Assembly (NCBI RefSeq): GCF_007990265.1
Contig: NZ_BJWH01000028.1
Coordinates: forward strand, 1 to 51,401
Reading direction: 5' to 3'
Source of the DNA: Cellulomonas terrae
Lineage (GTDB): Bacteria > Actinomycetota > Actinomycetes > Actinomycetales > Cellulomonadaceae
Length of the DNA: 51,401 nt
Shown here: positions 6,988 through 15,486 of the stretch, piece by piece
Layout of the letters: every line of letters starts with the position of its first letter
How positions within the stretch are numbered: position 1 is the stretch's first letter
Made by a program: the position numbers and the translations under genes
Notes under the pieces: model-generated
What the model was told of the DNA's origin: nothing
Database searches by the model: none
What the model saw: the letters and a program-made list of their open reading frames with translations, nothing else

Positions 6988-8559
6988 ATGAGACGAGCAC
7001 AAGCACGACGCCCCCTGGCGGCGGTGGCCACCCTGGCCATGGCGGCCACGATCGGCGTCACCGCGATCTCGATGTCTACCGCGCAGGCGGCGACCGGTGG
7101 CGTCACCGGCTACGCGACGCAGAACGGCGGCACCACGGGCGGTGCCGGCGGCGCGACGGTGACCGCCTCGACGGGCACCGCGATCCACCAGGCGCTGTGC
7201 AGCCGCGCCAGCACCAGCACCCCCATCACGATCCAGGTGCAGGGCACGATCACCGTCGGCAACACCTCGCAGGTGTCGGGCAGCTGCAGCACCGCGTCCG
7301 GCGTGATCGAGCTGAAGAACATCAGCAACGTCACCATCGTCGGCGTCGGCAGCGGCGCGACGTTCGACCAGATCGGGATCCACATCCGGGACTCGAGGAA
7401 CATCATCATCCAGAACGTCACCGTCAAGAACGTCAAGAAGTCGGGCTCGCCCACCTCCAACGGCGGCGACGCGATCGGCATGGAGAGCACCGTCCGCAAC
7501 GTGTGGGTCGACCACGTGACCCTCGAGGCGTCGGGCGGGGAGTCGGAGGGCTACGACGGTCTCTTCGACCTGAAGAACGACGTCGAGTACGTGACGCTGT
7601 CCTACTCGATCCTGCGCAACTCCGGTCGTGGCGGCCTCATCGGCTCCAGCGAGACCGACACGGGCAGCGGGAACATCACGTTCCACCACAACCTGTACTC
7701 GAACCTCGACTCGCGCACCCCGCTGCTGCGCGGCGGCATCGCACACATCTACAACAACTCCTACGTCAACCTGCACGAGTCGGGGATCAACTCCCGAGCC
7801 GGCGCCAAGGCGAAGGTGGAGAACAACTACTTCAAGGACTCGAAGGACGTCCTGGGCACGTTCTACACGGACGAGGCCGGCACCTGGCAGGTCGCCGGGA
7901 ACATCTTCGACAACATCACCTGGTCGTCGAAGAGCAGCGACAACAACCCGGCCGGACCGAACGTGACGTCGACGACGTCCGTCAGCATCCCGTACTCGTA
8001 CACGCTGGACGGCGCGAGCTGCGTGCCCAACGTCGTCGCCCAGACGGCCGGCGCCAACAAGGGCCTCCAGGTGTCGAACGGGTCCTGCACCCCGACGACC
8101 CCGACCGCCACGCCGACGTCGACGACCACGCCGACCTCCAACCCGACGCAGACGTCGACGCCCACCCAGACCCCGACGTCGACGGCGCCGAGCGGGACCA
8201 ACCTCAGCCTCAACGCCGGTGCGGACGGGTCGAGCAAGGGCAGCGGCACCAGCTACGGCAACGTCAAGGACGGCTCGATGAGCACGTACTGGTCGCCGAG
8301 CGGCTCCACCGGGAGCATCTCGATCAAGTGGGGCTCCGCCACGACGGTGTCGAAGGTCAACATCCGTGAGACCTCCGGCGCCAGCGGCCGGATCGGTGCG
8401 TGGAAGCTCATCAACGCCGACACGGGAGCGACGCTGAAGACCGGCACCGGAGCGGGCGTCATCAGCTTCAGCTCGACGTCGCTGAAGAAGGTCACGTTCC
8501 AGATCACGAGTGCGTCGGGCACGCCGCAGGTCGCGGAGTTCGAGACCTACGCCGGCTGA
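6988..8559 (+). CDS. secreted pectate lyase, family PL1, with C-terminal F5/8-type-C-like module
   Basis: 523 residues. It cleaves alpha-1,4-polygalacturonate by beta-elimination outside the cell. A Sec signal peptide (cleavage after AQA near residue 34) is followed by the right-handed beta-helix catalytic domain (about 36-365) with the PL1 hallmarks NVWVDHVTLE and SRTPLLRGG, which carries the catalytic Arg region. A Thr/Pro linker (about 368-403) leads to a 119-residue discoidin/F5-8C-like sugar-binding module (404-523). The module and the signal peptide are nearly the same as in the next gene. No regulator is adjacent. A perfect hairpin terminator follows. Confidence 0.93.
   Translation: MRRAQARRPLAAVATLAMAATIGVTAISMSTAQAATGGVTGYATQNGGTTGGAGGATVTASTGTAIHQALCSRASTSTPITIQVQGTITVGNTSQVSGSCSTASGVIELKNISNVTIVGVGSGATFDQIGIHIRDSRNIIIQNVTVKNVKKSGSPTSNGGDAIGMESTVRNVWVDHVTLEASGGESEGYDGLFDLKNDVEYVTLSYSILRNSGRGGLIGSSETDTGSGNITFHHNLYSNLDSRTPLLRGGIAHIYNNSYVNLHESGINSRAGAKAKVENNYFKDSKDVLGTFYTDEAGTWQVAGNIFDNITWSSKSSDNNPAGPNVTSTTSVSIPYSYTLDGASCVPNVVAQTAGANKGLQVSNGSCTPTTPTATPTSTTTPTSNPTQTSTPTQTPTSTAPSGTNLSLNAGADGSSKGSGTSYGNVKDGSMSTYWSPSGSTGSISIKWGSATTVSKVNIRETSGASGRIGAWKLINADTGATLKTGTGAGVISFSSTSLKKVTFQITSASGTPQVAEFETYAG
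8194..8550 (+). repeat. binding-module repeat copy 1 (C-terminal in PL1 enzyme)
   Basis: 357-bp coding repeat, colinear without gaps with 8759-9115. Long runs are identical at DNA level, for example around STYWSPSGSTGSISIKWGSAT. Indicates recent duplication or gene conversion of the carbohydrate-binding module. Confidence 0.85.
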
Positions 8560-8572
8560 CCCGCACGTCACC

Positions 8573-8608
8573 GCGCGACCCCGGGCCCGACGTGGTCCGG
8601 GGTCGCGC
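8573..8608 (+). terminator. intrinsic-type hairpin after PL1 gene
   Basis: A 12-bp perfect stem (GCGCGACCCCGG paired with CCGGGGTCGCGC) and a 12-nt loop, starting 13 nt after the stop codon. There is no U-tract, as is common in GC-rich actinobacteria. Confidence 0.7.
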
Positions 8609-8650
8609 CTCCCAGAGCCGACGAGCACCACACACGAAGACGAGGCAACG

Positions 8651-9880
8651 ATGAGACAAGCATCAGCACGACGGCCCCTGGCAGCCATGGCTGCTCTGGC
8701 CATGGCCGCCACGATCGGGGTGGCCGCGGTCTCGATGTCGGCCGCGCAGGCCGCGGACGGGACCAACCTCAGCCTGGGCGCGGGCGCCGACGGGTCGAGC
8801 AAGGGCAGCGGCACCAGCTACGGCAACGTGAAGGACGGCTCGCTGAGCACGTACTGGTCGCCGAGCGGCTCCACCGGGAGCATCTCGATCAAGTGGGGTT
8901 CTGCCACGACGGTGTCGTCCGTGGTCATCCGTGAGACCTCGGGTGCGGCCGGCCGGATCGGGTCCTGGACGCTGGTCAACGCGGACACCGGCTCGACCCT
9001 GAAGACCGGCAGCGGCGCCGGCGCGATCAGCTTCAGCTCGACGTCGCTGAAGAAGGTCACCTTCACCATCACCAGCGCGTCGTCCACGCCGCAGGTCGCG
9101 GAGTTCGAGACGTACTCCAGCGGGTCCAACCCGACGACGAGCCCGACCTCGAGCCCGACGTCCTCGCCGACCCCGTCGCCGACGACGACGACCGCGCCCC
9201 CGTCCGGATCGTGGCCGTCGGCGTCGGGTCAGCAGAAGGTGTCCTCGACGATCAGCGTCTCCGGCACCCGCGACGGTGGGTACGTGCGGTACTACGGGAT
9301 CTCCTCGGGTGACCAGGACGAGTCCCAGCCGCCGATCTTCCAGCTCTCCGACGGCGCGACCCTGAAGAACGTCATCATCGGCACCGACGCCGGCGACGGC
9401 ATCCACTGCACCGGCACCTGCACGCTGGAGAACGTGTGGTGGGAGGACGTCGGCGAGGACGCCGCCACGCTGAAGGGCTCGTCGAGCTCGCAGGTCATGA
9501 CCGTCACCGGCGGCGGCGCCAAGGGTGCCTCGGACAAGGTGTTCCAGCACAACGGGCCCGGCAGGTTCGTCATCAAGAACTTCCAGGTGACCGACTTCGG
9601 CAAGCTCTACCGCTCGTGCGGGAACTGCTCCAAGCAGTACGCGCGCACCGTGGTCATCGACAACATCAAGGTCACCGCCCCGGGCAAGTCCCTGGTCGGG
9701 ATCAACTCCAACCTCGGCGACAAGGCCACGATCACGAACGTCCAGATCTACAACGACTCGTCGAAGAAGATCGTGATCTGCGAGGAGTACAAGGGCGTGA
9801 CCTCCGGCGAACCGTCCAAGATCGGCTCCGGACCCTCCTCCGCGTGCGGGTACTCGACCTCCTCCATCACCTACAGGTGA
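8651..9880 (+). CDS. secreted pectate lyase, family PL3, with N-terminal F5/8-type-C-like module
   Basis: 409 residues from ATG 8651; the longer frame from 8510 is spurious. A signal peptide nearly the same as that of the upstream enzyme is followed by the F5/8-type-C-like module (about 36-155), a Pro/Ser/Thr linker (156-185) and a PL3 catalytic domain (about 190-409). PL3 motifs are clear: DAGDGIHCTGTCTLENVWWE, EDVGEDAATLKG with the acidic calcium and catalytic residues, HNGPGRFVIKNF, and paired Cys residues. It acts on polygalacturonate outside the cell, complementing the PL1 enzyme. The module sits at the N-terminus here but at the C-terminus in PL1. Confidence 0.93.
   Translation: MRQASARRPLAAMAALAMAATIGVAAVSMSAAQAADGTNLSLGAGADGSSKGSGTSYGNVKDGSLSTYWSPSGSTGSISIKWGSATTVSSVVIRETSGAAGRIGSWTLVNADTGSTLKTGSGAGAISFSSTSLKKVTFTITSASSTPQVAEFETYSSGSNPTTSPTSSPTSSPTPSPTTTTAPPSGSWPSASGQQKVSSTISVSGTRDGGYVRYYGISSGDQDESQPPIFQLSDGATLKNVIIGTDAGDGIHCTGTCTLENVWWEDVGEDAATLKGSSSSQVMTVTGGGAKGASDKVFQHNGPGRFVIKNFQVTDFGKLYRSCGNCSKQYARTVVIDNIKVTAPGKSLVGINSNLGDKATITNVQIYNDSSKKIVICEEYKGVTSGEPSKIGSGPSSACGYSTSSITYR
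8759..9115 (+). repeat. binding-module repeat copy 2 (N-terminal in PL3 enzyme)
   Basis: Second 357-bp copy of the module at 8194-8550. The shared leader (17 identical bases before each ATG, plus a similar signal peptide) makes the two genes look like a duplication in which the catalytic domain was exchanged. Confidence 0.85.
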
Positions 9881-9915
9881 CGTCTCGACGGCACTGACGC
9901 GAGCACACCACGACC

Positions 9916-9951
9916 GGGCCCCCGTGCGACCGCGAGGTCGCGCGGGGGCCC
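9916..9951 (+). terminator. hairpin terminator after PL3 gene
   Basis: A 16-bp stem with one G-U-type pair (GGGCCCCCGTGCGACC with its complement at 9936-9951) and a GCGA tetraloop, 35 nt after the stop codon. Confidence 0.75.
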
Positions 9952-10000
9952 TGTGCGCAAACACCGACCCCGGTCTGGACGCCTGCCCTACAGTTCACGC

Positions 10001-11836
10001 GTGCGTGAGGACGAGAGCACGTTCCAGGTCGACCTTCGCGGCATCGTCGACCTCCTGAGCCACCACCTGTACTCCGGCCCCCGGGTGTACGTCCGTGAGC
10101 TGATGCAGAACGCCGTCGACGCCGTCACGGTGCGCGGGACCGGCGACGACCGGCCGGCCCTGCTGCTCGTCCCGACCGACGTCGCTGCCGACCGGAGGCT
10201 CCACGCGATGGACTCGGGCGTGGGCCTCGACGAGGAGGACGTCCGCACGTTCCTGGCCACGATCGGCCGGTCGAGCAAGCGCGACGAGCTGGGCCTGGCG
10301 CGCTCGGACCTGCTCGGGCAGTTCGGCATCGGGCTGCTCAGCTGCTTCATGGTCAGCGAGGACATCGAGGTGGTGTCGCGACGGGCCGACGGGCCGTGGG
10401 TGCGGTGGGTCGGGCACGCGGACGGCACGTACGAGCTGGCGACGCTGCCGGACGGCCTCGCGGCGGACGACGAGCGGGTGGCCTGGCTGGCCGGCGGACC
10501 GGGCACCTGCGTGACGCTGACCCCGCGTCGCGGCACGGAGCACCTGCTCGAGAGCGTCTCCGTCGTGGACCTGGCCCGGCACTTCGGCTCCCACCTGCCG
10601 CACCGGGTCGTCGTGCGGACTGCCACCGGCGACGTGGACGCGAGCCTGCGGACGCCTCCGTGGCGGATCGAGGACCCCGAGCGACGCCGGGCCGCGTGCG
10701 TCGAGCTCGCGACGGCCGAGCTCGGGGGTGAGCCGTTCCACGTGCTGCCGATCCGGGTGCCGCAGGCCGGGCTCGACGGTGTCGCCGTGATCGGGGGGCA
10801 TCGCGCGGCCAGCGCCAGCCCGGGGCGCCACCGCGTCCACCTCAAGGGCATGCTGCTGTCCGACCAGGTCGCCGACCTGGTGCCGGAGTGGGCGTTCTTC
10901 GTCCGGTGTGCCGTGGACTCCCAGCTGCTGCGCCCCACGGCCAACCGGGAAGCCCTCTTCGACGACGACCTGCTGGAGCAGACGCGCGCGGAGATCGGCG
11001 CCCAGGTGCGCGCGTGGCTCGTGCGGATGGCGTCGACCCAGCCCGAACGGATGCAGCGGTTCCTCGCGATCCACCAGGTGGCCGTCAAGGCCATGGCGCT
11101 GCAGGACGACGACCTGCTCCGGATCCTCCTGCCGCTCCTGCCCTTCGAGACCAACCAGGGCCGGTGCACCCTGCCGGAGCTGCTGCGGACGACCGACGTG
11201 GTCCGCGTGGCCGCGACGGTCGACGACTTCCGTCAGGTCGGTGCCGTCCTGGCGGCGCAGGGCGTCGCGGTCGTGAACGGCGGCTACACGTTCGACCTGG
11301 ACCTGGTGCGCCGGCTGGGCGACGTCGAGCCGACCGCCGTCGTCGAGGTCGTCGTGCCCGGGGACATCGACGGGCACGTGCGGCTCGTGCCCGACGAGCG
11401 GCTGTGCGAGGTCGCGGCGGCCCTCGCCGACGTGCGGGCGGCGCTCGACGGGGTCCAGGTGGACGTCGAGCTGCGGGCGTTCGCGCCGGTGTCGCTGCCC
11501 GCTCTCCTGCTCGACGAGGGCGACCGGCGGGCCCGGCGGGAGGTCCGCGCCGCCGCCGCGGAGGCCGACGACGTGTGGAGCGCGCTGCTCGGTGCGTTCG
11601 ACGACGGCGGCAGCGACCGGCCGCGTCTCCTGCTCAACGACACCAACCCCACGGTGCGACGGGTCCTCGTCCTGCGGGACGCCGCACTGCGGCAGGTCGC
11701 CGCCGAGTCCCTGTACGGGCGGGCGCTGCTCGCCGGCGGCAGGCGGCTGCGCCCGGTCGACACCGCCCTGATCGACCGCTCGTTCAACGCCCTGCTCGAC
11801 CGCGCGGTCGACGCACCCGAAGGGACCCCCGCGTGA
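10001..11836 (+). CDS. Hsp90-family (HtpG-like) ATPase
   Basis: 611 residues from GTG 10001. The -10 hexamer TACAGT lies exactly 6 nt before this GTG, pointing to a leaderless mRNA; the longer frame from 9953 would start upstream of that promoter. The N-terminal GHKL ATPase domain is intact: E33-L-M-Q-N37-A-V-D40 (N box), D71-S-G-V-G75 (G1 box), then IGRSSKRD and GQFGIGLLSCF (G2 region). A middle domain with an R-P-T-A-N-R-E-A-L catalytic-loop-like segment follows. The C-terminal half diverges from housekeeping HtpG. It is coupled by GTGA overlap to a 950-residue helical-repeat protein, which suggests a dedicated chaperone/co-chaperone pair. Substrate unknown. Confidence 0.85.
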   Translation: MREDESTFQVDLRGIVDLLSHHLYSGPRVYVRELMQNAVDAVTVRGTGDDRPALLLVPTDVAADRRLHAMDSGVGLDEEDVRTFLATIGRSSKRDELGLARSDLLGQFGIGLLSCFMVSEDIEVVSRRADGPWVRWVGHADGTYELATLPDGLAADDERVAWLAGGPGTCVTLTPRRGTEHLLESVSVVDLARHFGSHLPHRVVVRTATGDVDASLRTPPWRIEDPERRRAACVELATAELGGEPFHVLPIRVPQAGLDGVAVIGGHRAASASPGRHRVHLKGMLLSDQVADLVPEWAFFVRCAVDSQLLRPTANREALFDDDLLEQTRAEIGAQVRAWLVRMASTQPERMQRFLAIHQVAVKAMALQDDDLLRILLPLLPFETNQGRCTLPELLRTTDVVRVAATVDDFRQVGAVLAAQGVAVVNGGYTFDLDLVRRLGDVEPTAVVEVVVPGDIDGHVRLVPDERLCEVAAALADVRAALDGVQVDVELRAFAPVSLPALLLDEGDRRARREVRAAAAEADDVWSALLGAFDDGGSDRPRLLLNDTNPTVRRVLVLRDAALRQVAAESLYGRALLAGGRRLRPVDTALIDRSFNALLDRAVDAPEGTPA

Positions 11837-14685
11837 CCGTGACCCGAGCCGAGGTGCAGCAGCTGCTGGACCAGGTGGCCCTCACCCCGCGCTTCGAGCG
11901 GACCGCCGCCGCGGAGGAGCTCGTGCGGGTCGCCGACGCCTCCGCCGACGACGAGATGCGGTTCCGCGCTCGGCTCGAGCTCGTCGAGTCGTTCTTCTAC
12001 GCGACCGCCAAGCACCGCATGTTCGCCCCGTTCGCGTACCTCGTCCGGTGCTACGACGCCGAGCCGGACTGGCTGACGGACGCCGACCGCCACCGGGTGC
12101 TGTGGTTGCACAAGTGGATGGTGGTCGACCTGCTCGACCACCCGGAGATCTCGCTGGCCCAGCTGGAGTCGGTGCTCGGCGGGATGCGGGACCGGTACGT
12201 CGCCGCAGGTGAGGGTCTCGCGCCGGTGCTCAGCTGCGCCTATGTCCTGCACGCGCACGTGCACGGTGCCGCCGCGTCGGAGGCGGAGTACCTGGAGTGG
12301 CGGCGGGCGCCGCGGACCCGGTTGTCGGACTGCAAGGGCTGCGAGCCGGACCAGCGGATCTCCCACCTGGCCGAGCTGGGCCGCCACCAGGAGGTCGTCG
12401 ACGAGCTCGGCCCCGTGGTGCGCGGTGAGGTCGGGTGCTCCGAGCAGCCGCAGCGCGCCGTGGCGATGGCGCTGGCGTCGATCGTCGAGCTCGGTGACGT
12501 CGAGACCGCCGCCGCGTCGCACCGCAGCGCCTACCGCGCGAGCCGACGCAACCCCGGGGAGACCGCTGCCGTCGCCCGCCACCTGGAGGTGTTGGCCCGT
12601 ACCGGCAACGTCAGCCGCGGCCTGGACGTGCTCACGGAGCAGCTCGACGCCCTCGACCGACCGTCGACGCCCATGACGGGGATGCAGCTCGCCGCGGCAG
12701 CGACGCGGCTGCTGCGCAGGGTCGTGGAGGCGGGGGACGGCGACCTGCTGGTCCACGGACGCGGCCGGGAGCCCGAGCGAGCGGTCGACCTGCTCGCACG
12801 CGTCGAGGCCCAGGCGCTCACCACGGCCCGCCGGTTCGACGAGCGCAACGGGACGACGACCGTCGGCGACGGAATCCGGCGCTGGATCTCGGCACCGGAC
12901 CTGCCCACCCTCCCGCTCGGTTCGACGCACCCGGACCGGACGACGGCCCGGCCGCTCGACCTGCCGCGGGTCCCCGCCCACCCCGCGCTCCAGGAGGACG
13001 TCGACCTGGACGCCCTGGACGTCGCCGCGCTGGCGGATCTCGCCGCCCTGGCGCAACGCGTCGCGCACCGGCCGACGTGGGGCCGGCTCGCCGCGCACTG
13101 GTCGGCGCGACGGGACACGGAGACGGCTGTCGTGCGTCCACGCGCGGACCTGGACGCGTTCTGCGCGTGGAGCTCGCCCGACCCGGAACCGGAGCTCACC
13201 CGGAGCGCCGCGCAGCTCTACCGGCAGCTCGGTGACGAGGCGGAGGCGGTGCTCGTCGAGCTCCTGGGCGACCTGCGTGCGGGACTCCCGATCGAGCCCG
13301 AGCCCGTCCTCCGGGCGGTGGACGCCACCGGGACGACCAGCCAGCGAGCCCTGGTCCGCTCGCGGCTGGCCGTCGACGCACCGGACGACCTCGCCGCACG
13401 ACTGCGCGGCGAGGCCCTGGACCTGCTGGCCGCCGTCAGCGAGCTGACCCCGCACGACCGCGGCCTCGTCGCGCGGCTGCGCCTCGCCACCGCTCCCGAC
13501 GGCCCGGTCCTCGAGCCGCTCGAGGACGACGAGGAGCCGGAGGTGCGGGTCCAGGTGCTGGGTGGCCGGGCCGGCGCCGGCGCGAACGCCGGTGACCTGA
13601 CCGGCACGTTCGCACTCCTCGACGACGCCGCGACGGTCGCGCGGCGTGCCGGTGCGCCGGCGCTCGCGCTCCACGTCGAGGCCGCGCGCGCCCGGGCGTT
13701 CGTCGCGTCCGGCGACCACGAGCGTGCGGAGGCCCATGCCATGTCCGTCGCCGCAGCCGCCCTGGACGAGGACCTCGCCGACGTCGCCATCGACTGCCGC
13801 ACCCTCGTCGCGCAGATCATGGCCCGGCGCGGCCGTGAGCTCGAGGCGATCGAGCTCGCCGAGTCGACCCTGGGGATCGTCCCGCGCGACCGGGTCGTCC
13901 CCCGCAGACAGCGCCGGTACCGGACCGAGCAGCGGCTCTCCCTGCTGGACCTCGCGTCGCGCCTCTCGTCGGCGATGGCGGAGCCGGACCGTGCCGGGGC
14001 CCTCGCGCGCGAGGCGGTCGAGCTCGCCACCGGTCCCGACGGGACCGCCGCGCTCGCGTGCCACGCGCTGCACCGCCTCGCGGGTCTGCGGGAGTCGGTG
14101 GACGCCGTCGAGGCGACGAGGATCTACGCGGAGGCTCTCGACGCCGCGATCGTCAGCGGGCTCGACGCCGCGGCCCTCGTGATCCGCCGCGACCGCATCT
14201 GGGCACGGTTCGACGCCGACGGCCTGGACGCCGCGCTCGCTGACCTCCAGAGCGCCCGCACCGCCAACGACGTCGCGCAGGCCCGGATCCTCGCCGACCC
14301 GTCGGCCGCCGGGGACCTGGAGACCTGGGACTTCCCGTGGGAGGACGCCACGCTCCGCACCCTGTCCGCGCAGCTGCTGCGGCAGGCGGACGAGTACCAG
14401 CGGGCACTCGACGAGCTCGAGGGTCTGCCCGAGGCGTGGCAGGCGCTCGGCGACGGTGCCCGCGCGCTCGACAGCGAGACCCTGCGCGGCATCGCGCTGC
14501 TCGAGGTCGGCCGCGACGAGGAAGGGCTTGCCCTCCTGGACGACGTCGCCGTGCGCGCCAGGGCCGCCGGTGCCACCCAGGTGGGCAGCCACGCGGCCGG
14601 TTCGGCGGCGACGTGGCTCGACCAGGCGGGCCGGCCCGACGAGGCGCAGGCGTTCTGGGAGCGGCACTTCGGGGACGACGGCTGA
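11833..14685 (+). CDS. large helical-repeat (TPR-like) protein, partner of Hsp90-like ATPase
   Basis: 950 residues from GTG 11833, overlapping the Hsp90-like stop by 4 nt. The frame stays open far upstream (to 10888), but that part is the shadow of the Hsp90 gene. The protein is nearly all Ala/Leu/Arg/Glu-rich helix pairs; TPR-type spacing with helix-turn signatures is clearest from about residue 570 to the end (AEAHAMSVAAAALDEDLADV, ALDELEGLPEAWQALGD). A C-x2-C (CKGC) appears near residue 172. No signal peptide or membrane segment. TPR proteins are the standard docking partners of Hsp90, so a co-chaperone or client-selecting role is a reasonable inference, not a demonstrated one. Confidence 0.8.
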   Translation: MTVTRAEVQQLLDQVALTPRFERTAAAEELVRVADASADDEMRFRARLELVESFFYATAKHRMFAPFAYLVRCYDAEPDWLTDADRHRVLWLHKWMVVDLLDHPEISLAQLESVLGGMRDRYVAAGEGLAPVLSCAYVLHAHVHGAAASEAEYLEWRRAPRTRLSDCKGCEPDQRISHLAELGRHQEVVDELGPVVRGEVGCSEQPQRAVAMALASIVELGDVETAAASHRSAYRASRRNPGETAAVARHLEVLARTGNVSRGLDVLTEQLDALDRPSTPMTGMQLAAAATRLLRRVVEAGDGDLLVHGRGREPERAVDLLARVEAQALTTARRFDERNGTTTVGDGIRRWISAPDLPTLPLGSTHPDRTTARPLDLPRVPAHPALQEDVDLDALDVAALADLAALAQRVAHRPTWGRLAAHWSARRDTETAVVRPRADLDAFCAWSSPDPEPELTRSAAQLYRQLGDEAEAVLVELLGDLRAGLPIEPEPVLRAVDATGTTSQRALVRSRLAVDAPDDLAARLRGEALDLLAAVSELTPHDRGLVARLRLATAPDGPVLEPLEDDEEPEVRVQVLGGRAGAGANAGDLTGTFALLDDAATVARRAGAPALALHVEAARARAFVASGDHERAEAHAMSVAAAALDEDLADVAIDCRTLVAQIMARRGRELEAIELAESTLGIVPRDRVVPRRQRRYRTEQRLSLLDLASRLSSAMAEPDRAGALAREAVELATGPDGTAALACHALHRLAGLRESVDAVEATRIYAEALDAAIVSGLDAAALVIRRDRIWARFDADGLDAALADLQSARTANDVAQARILADPSAAGDLETWDFPWEDATLRTLSAQLLRQADEYQRALDELEGLPEAWQALGDGARALDSETLRGIALLEVGRDEEGLALLDDVAVRARAAGATQVGSHAAGSAATWLDQAGRPDEAQAFWERHFGDDG

Positions 14686-14743
14686 TCGGCTTTCGCGGCG
14701 TGTGCGGCGGGGGCGTGTCAGTGGTCGGTTGCACCCTGGTCCC

Positions 14744-15307
14744 ATGATCACTCTCTCGTGCTCGTGCGGTTCCGCCGGGACCACCCGTCGTCACCCCATG
14801 CGCGGCCTGTCCGCCGACGAGCGGGCGACGCTGATCCGGGACGCGTTCTCGGTGAGCGGGGGCTTCCTCGCGCTCGAGGTCGACGCCTCCTGGCACCCGG
14901 GCTCCGTGGAGCCCACCGAGTCGTGCGTCGTGCTCGCGGACCTCGACTCCCTCGACGCCTCGGCCGGGCTCGACGCCGACGGCGCGAAGGCGATCCGCGA
15001 CCTGCTGGAGATCGGTCACGTCGCGGGCCAGCCGCTGCCGGCTCCGGTCGAGGTCGGGTCCGTACGGTTCCGGGTCGCGCCGGCCGACGAGTTCGGGCCC
15101 GCGATGTCGTACCTGGTGACCGACGGGACGGAGACCCTGCTCGAGGCGACCGTGCCCGTCCCGCACGACGACCTGCTCCCTGCGCTCGTCGCCGTGCACG
15201 CCAGCCGCGGGGTGGTCGGTCTCACGAGCCTTGACGCGCTGGCCGCCCGGTTCGGTCTGGCGACGGCGCTGTCGCGCCTCGGACAGGAGCGCGCAGCCGT
15301 GGCCTGA
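14744..15307 (+). CDS. hypothetical protein
   Basis: 187 residues if started at ATG 14744, where a CACCCT hexamer 6 nt upstream would allow leaderless expression. An alternative ATG at 14798 would drop a Cys-rich opening (SCSCGSAGTTRRHP) and gives a more normal soluble protein. The rest is an acidic alpha/beta sequence without motifs that I recognise, no signal peptide and no membrane helix. It stands alone between the Hsp90 pair and a lipoprotein gene. Function unknown. Confidence 0.65.
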   Translation: MITLSCSCGSAGTTRRHPMRGLSADERATLIRDAFSVSGGFLALEVDASWHPGSVEPTESCVVLADLDSLDASAGLDADGAKAIRDLLEIGHVAGQPLPAPVEVGSVRFRVAPADEFGPAMSYLVTDGTETLLEATVPVPHDDLLPALVAVHASRGVVGLTSLDALAARFGLATALSRLGQERAAVA

Positions 15308-15486
15308 CGCGGTGACCTCCTGCCCCGACATCCTTGGCACCAGGCCCCCGAGGACGAGGAGCACGCGTGCAGGTCACGGTTGTCGGGGCGAGGATCGGCG
15401 TCGGGCCTCACCCGTGAGGAGTACGCGGACGAGGGAACTGTGCGCTGCCGGGTCCTGGTCGGGTGTCGTGACGCCGATGCCTAGGC

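Noticed and set aside
11284..14784. 1166-residue minus-strand frame opposite the helical-repeat gene
   Set aside because: Antisense shadow. Codon bias and the start overlap support the plus-strand gene, and the minus product has no recognisable domain.
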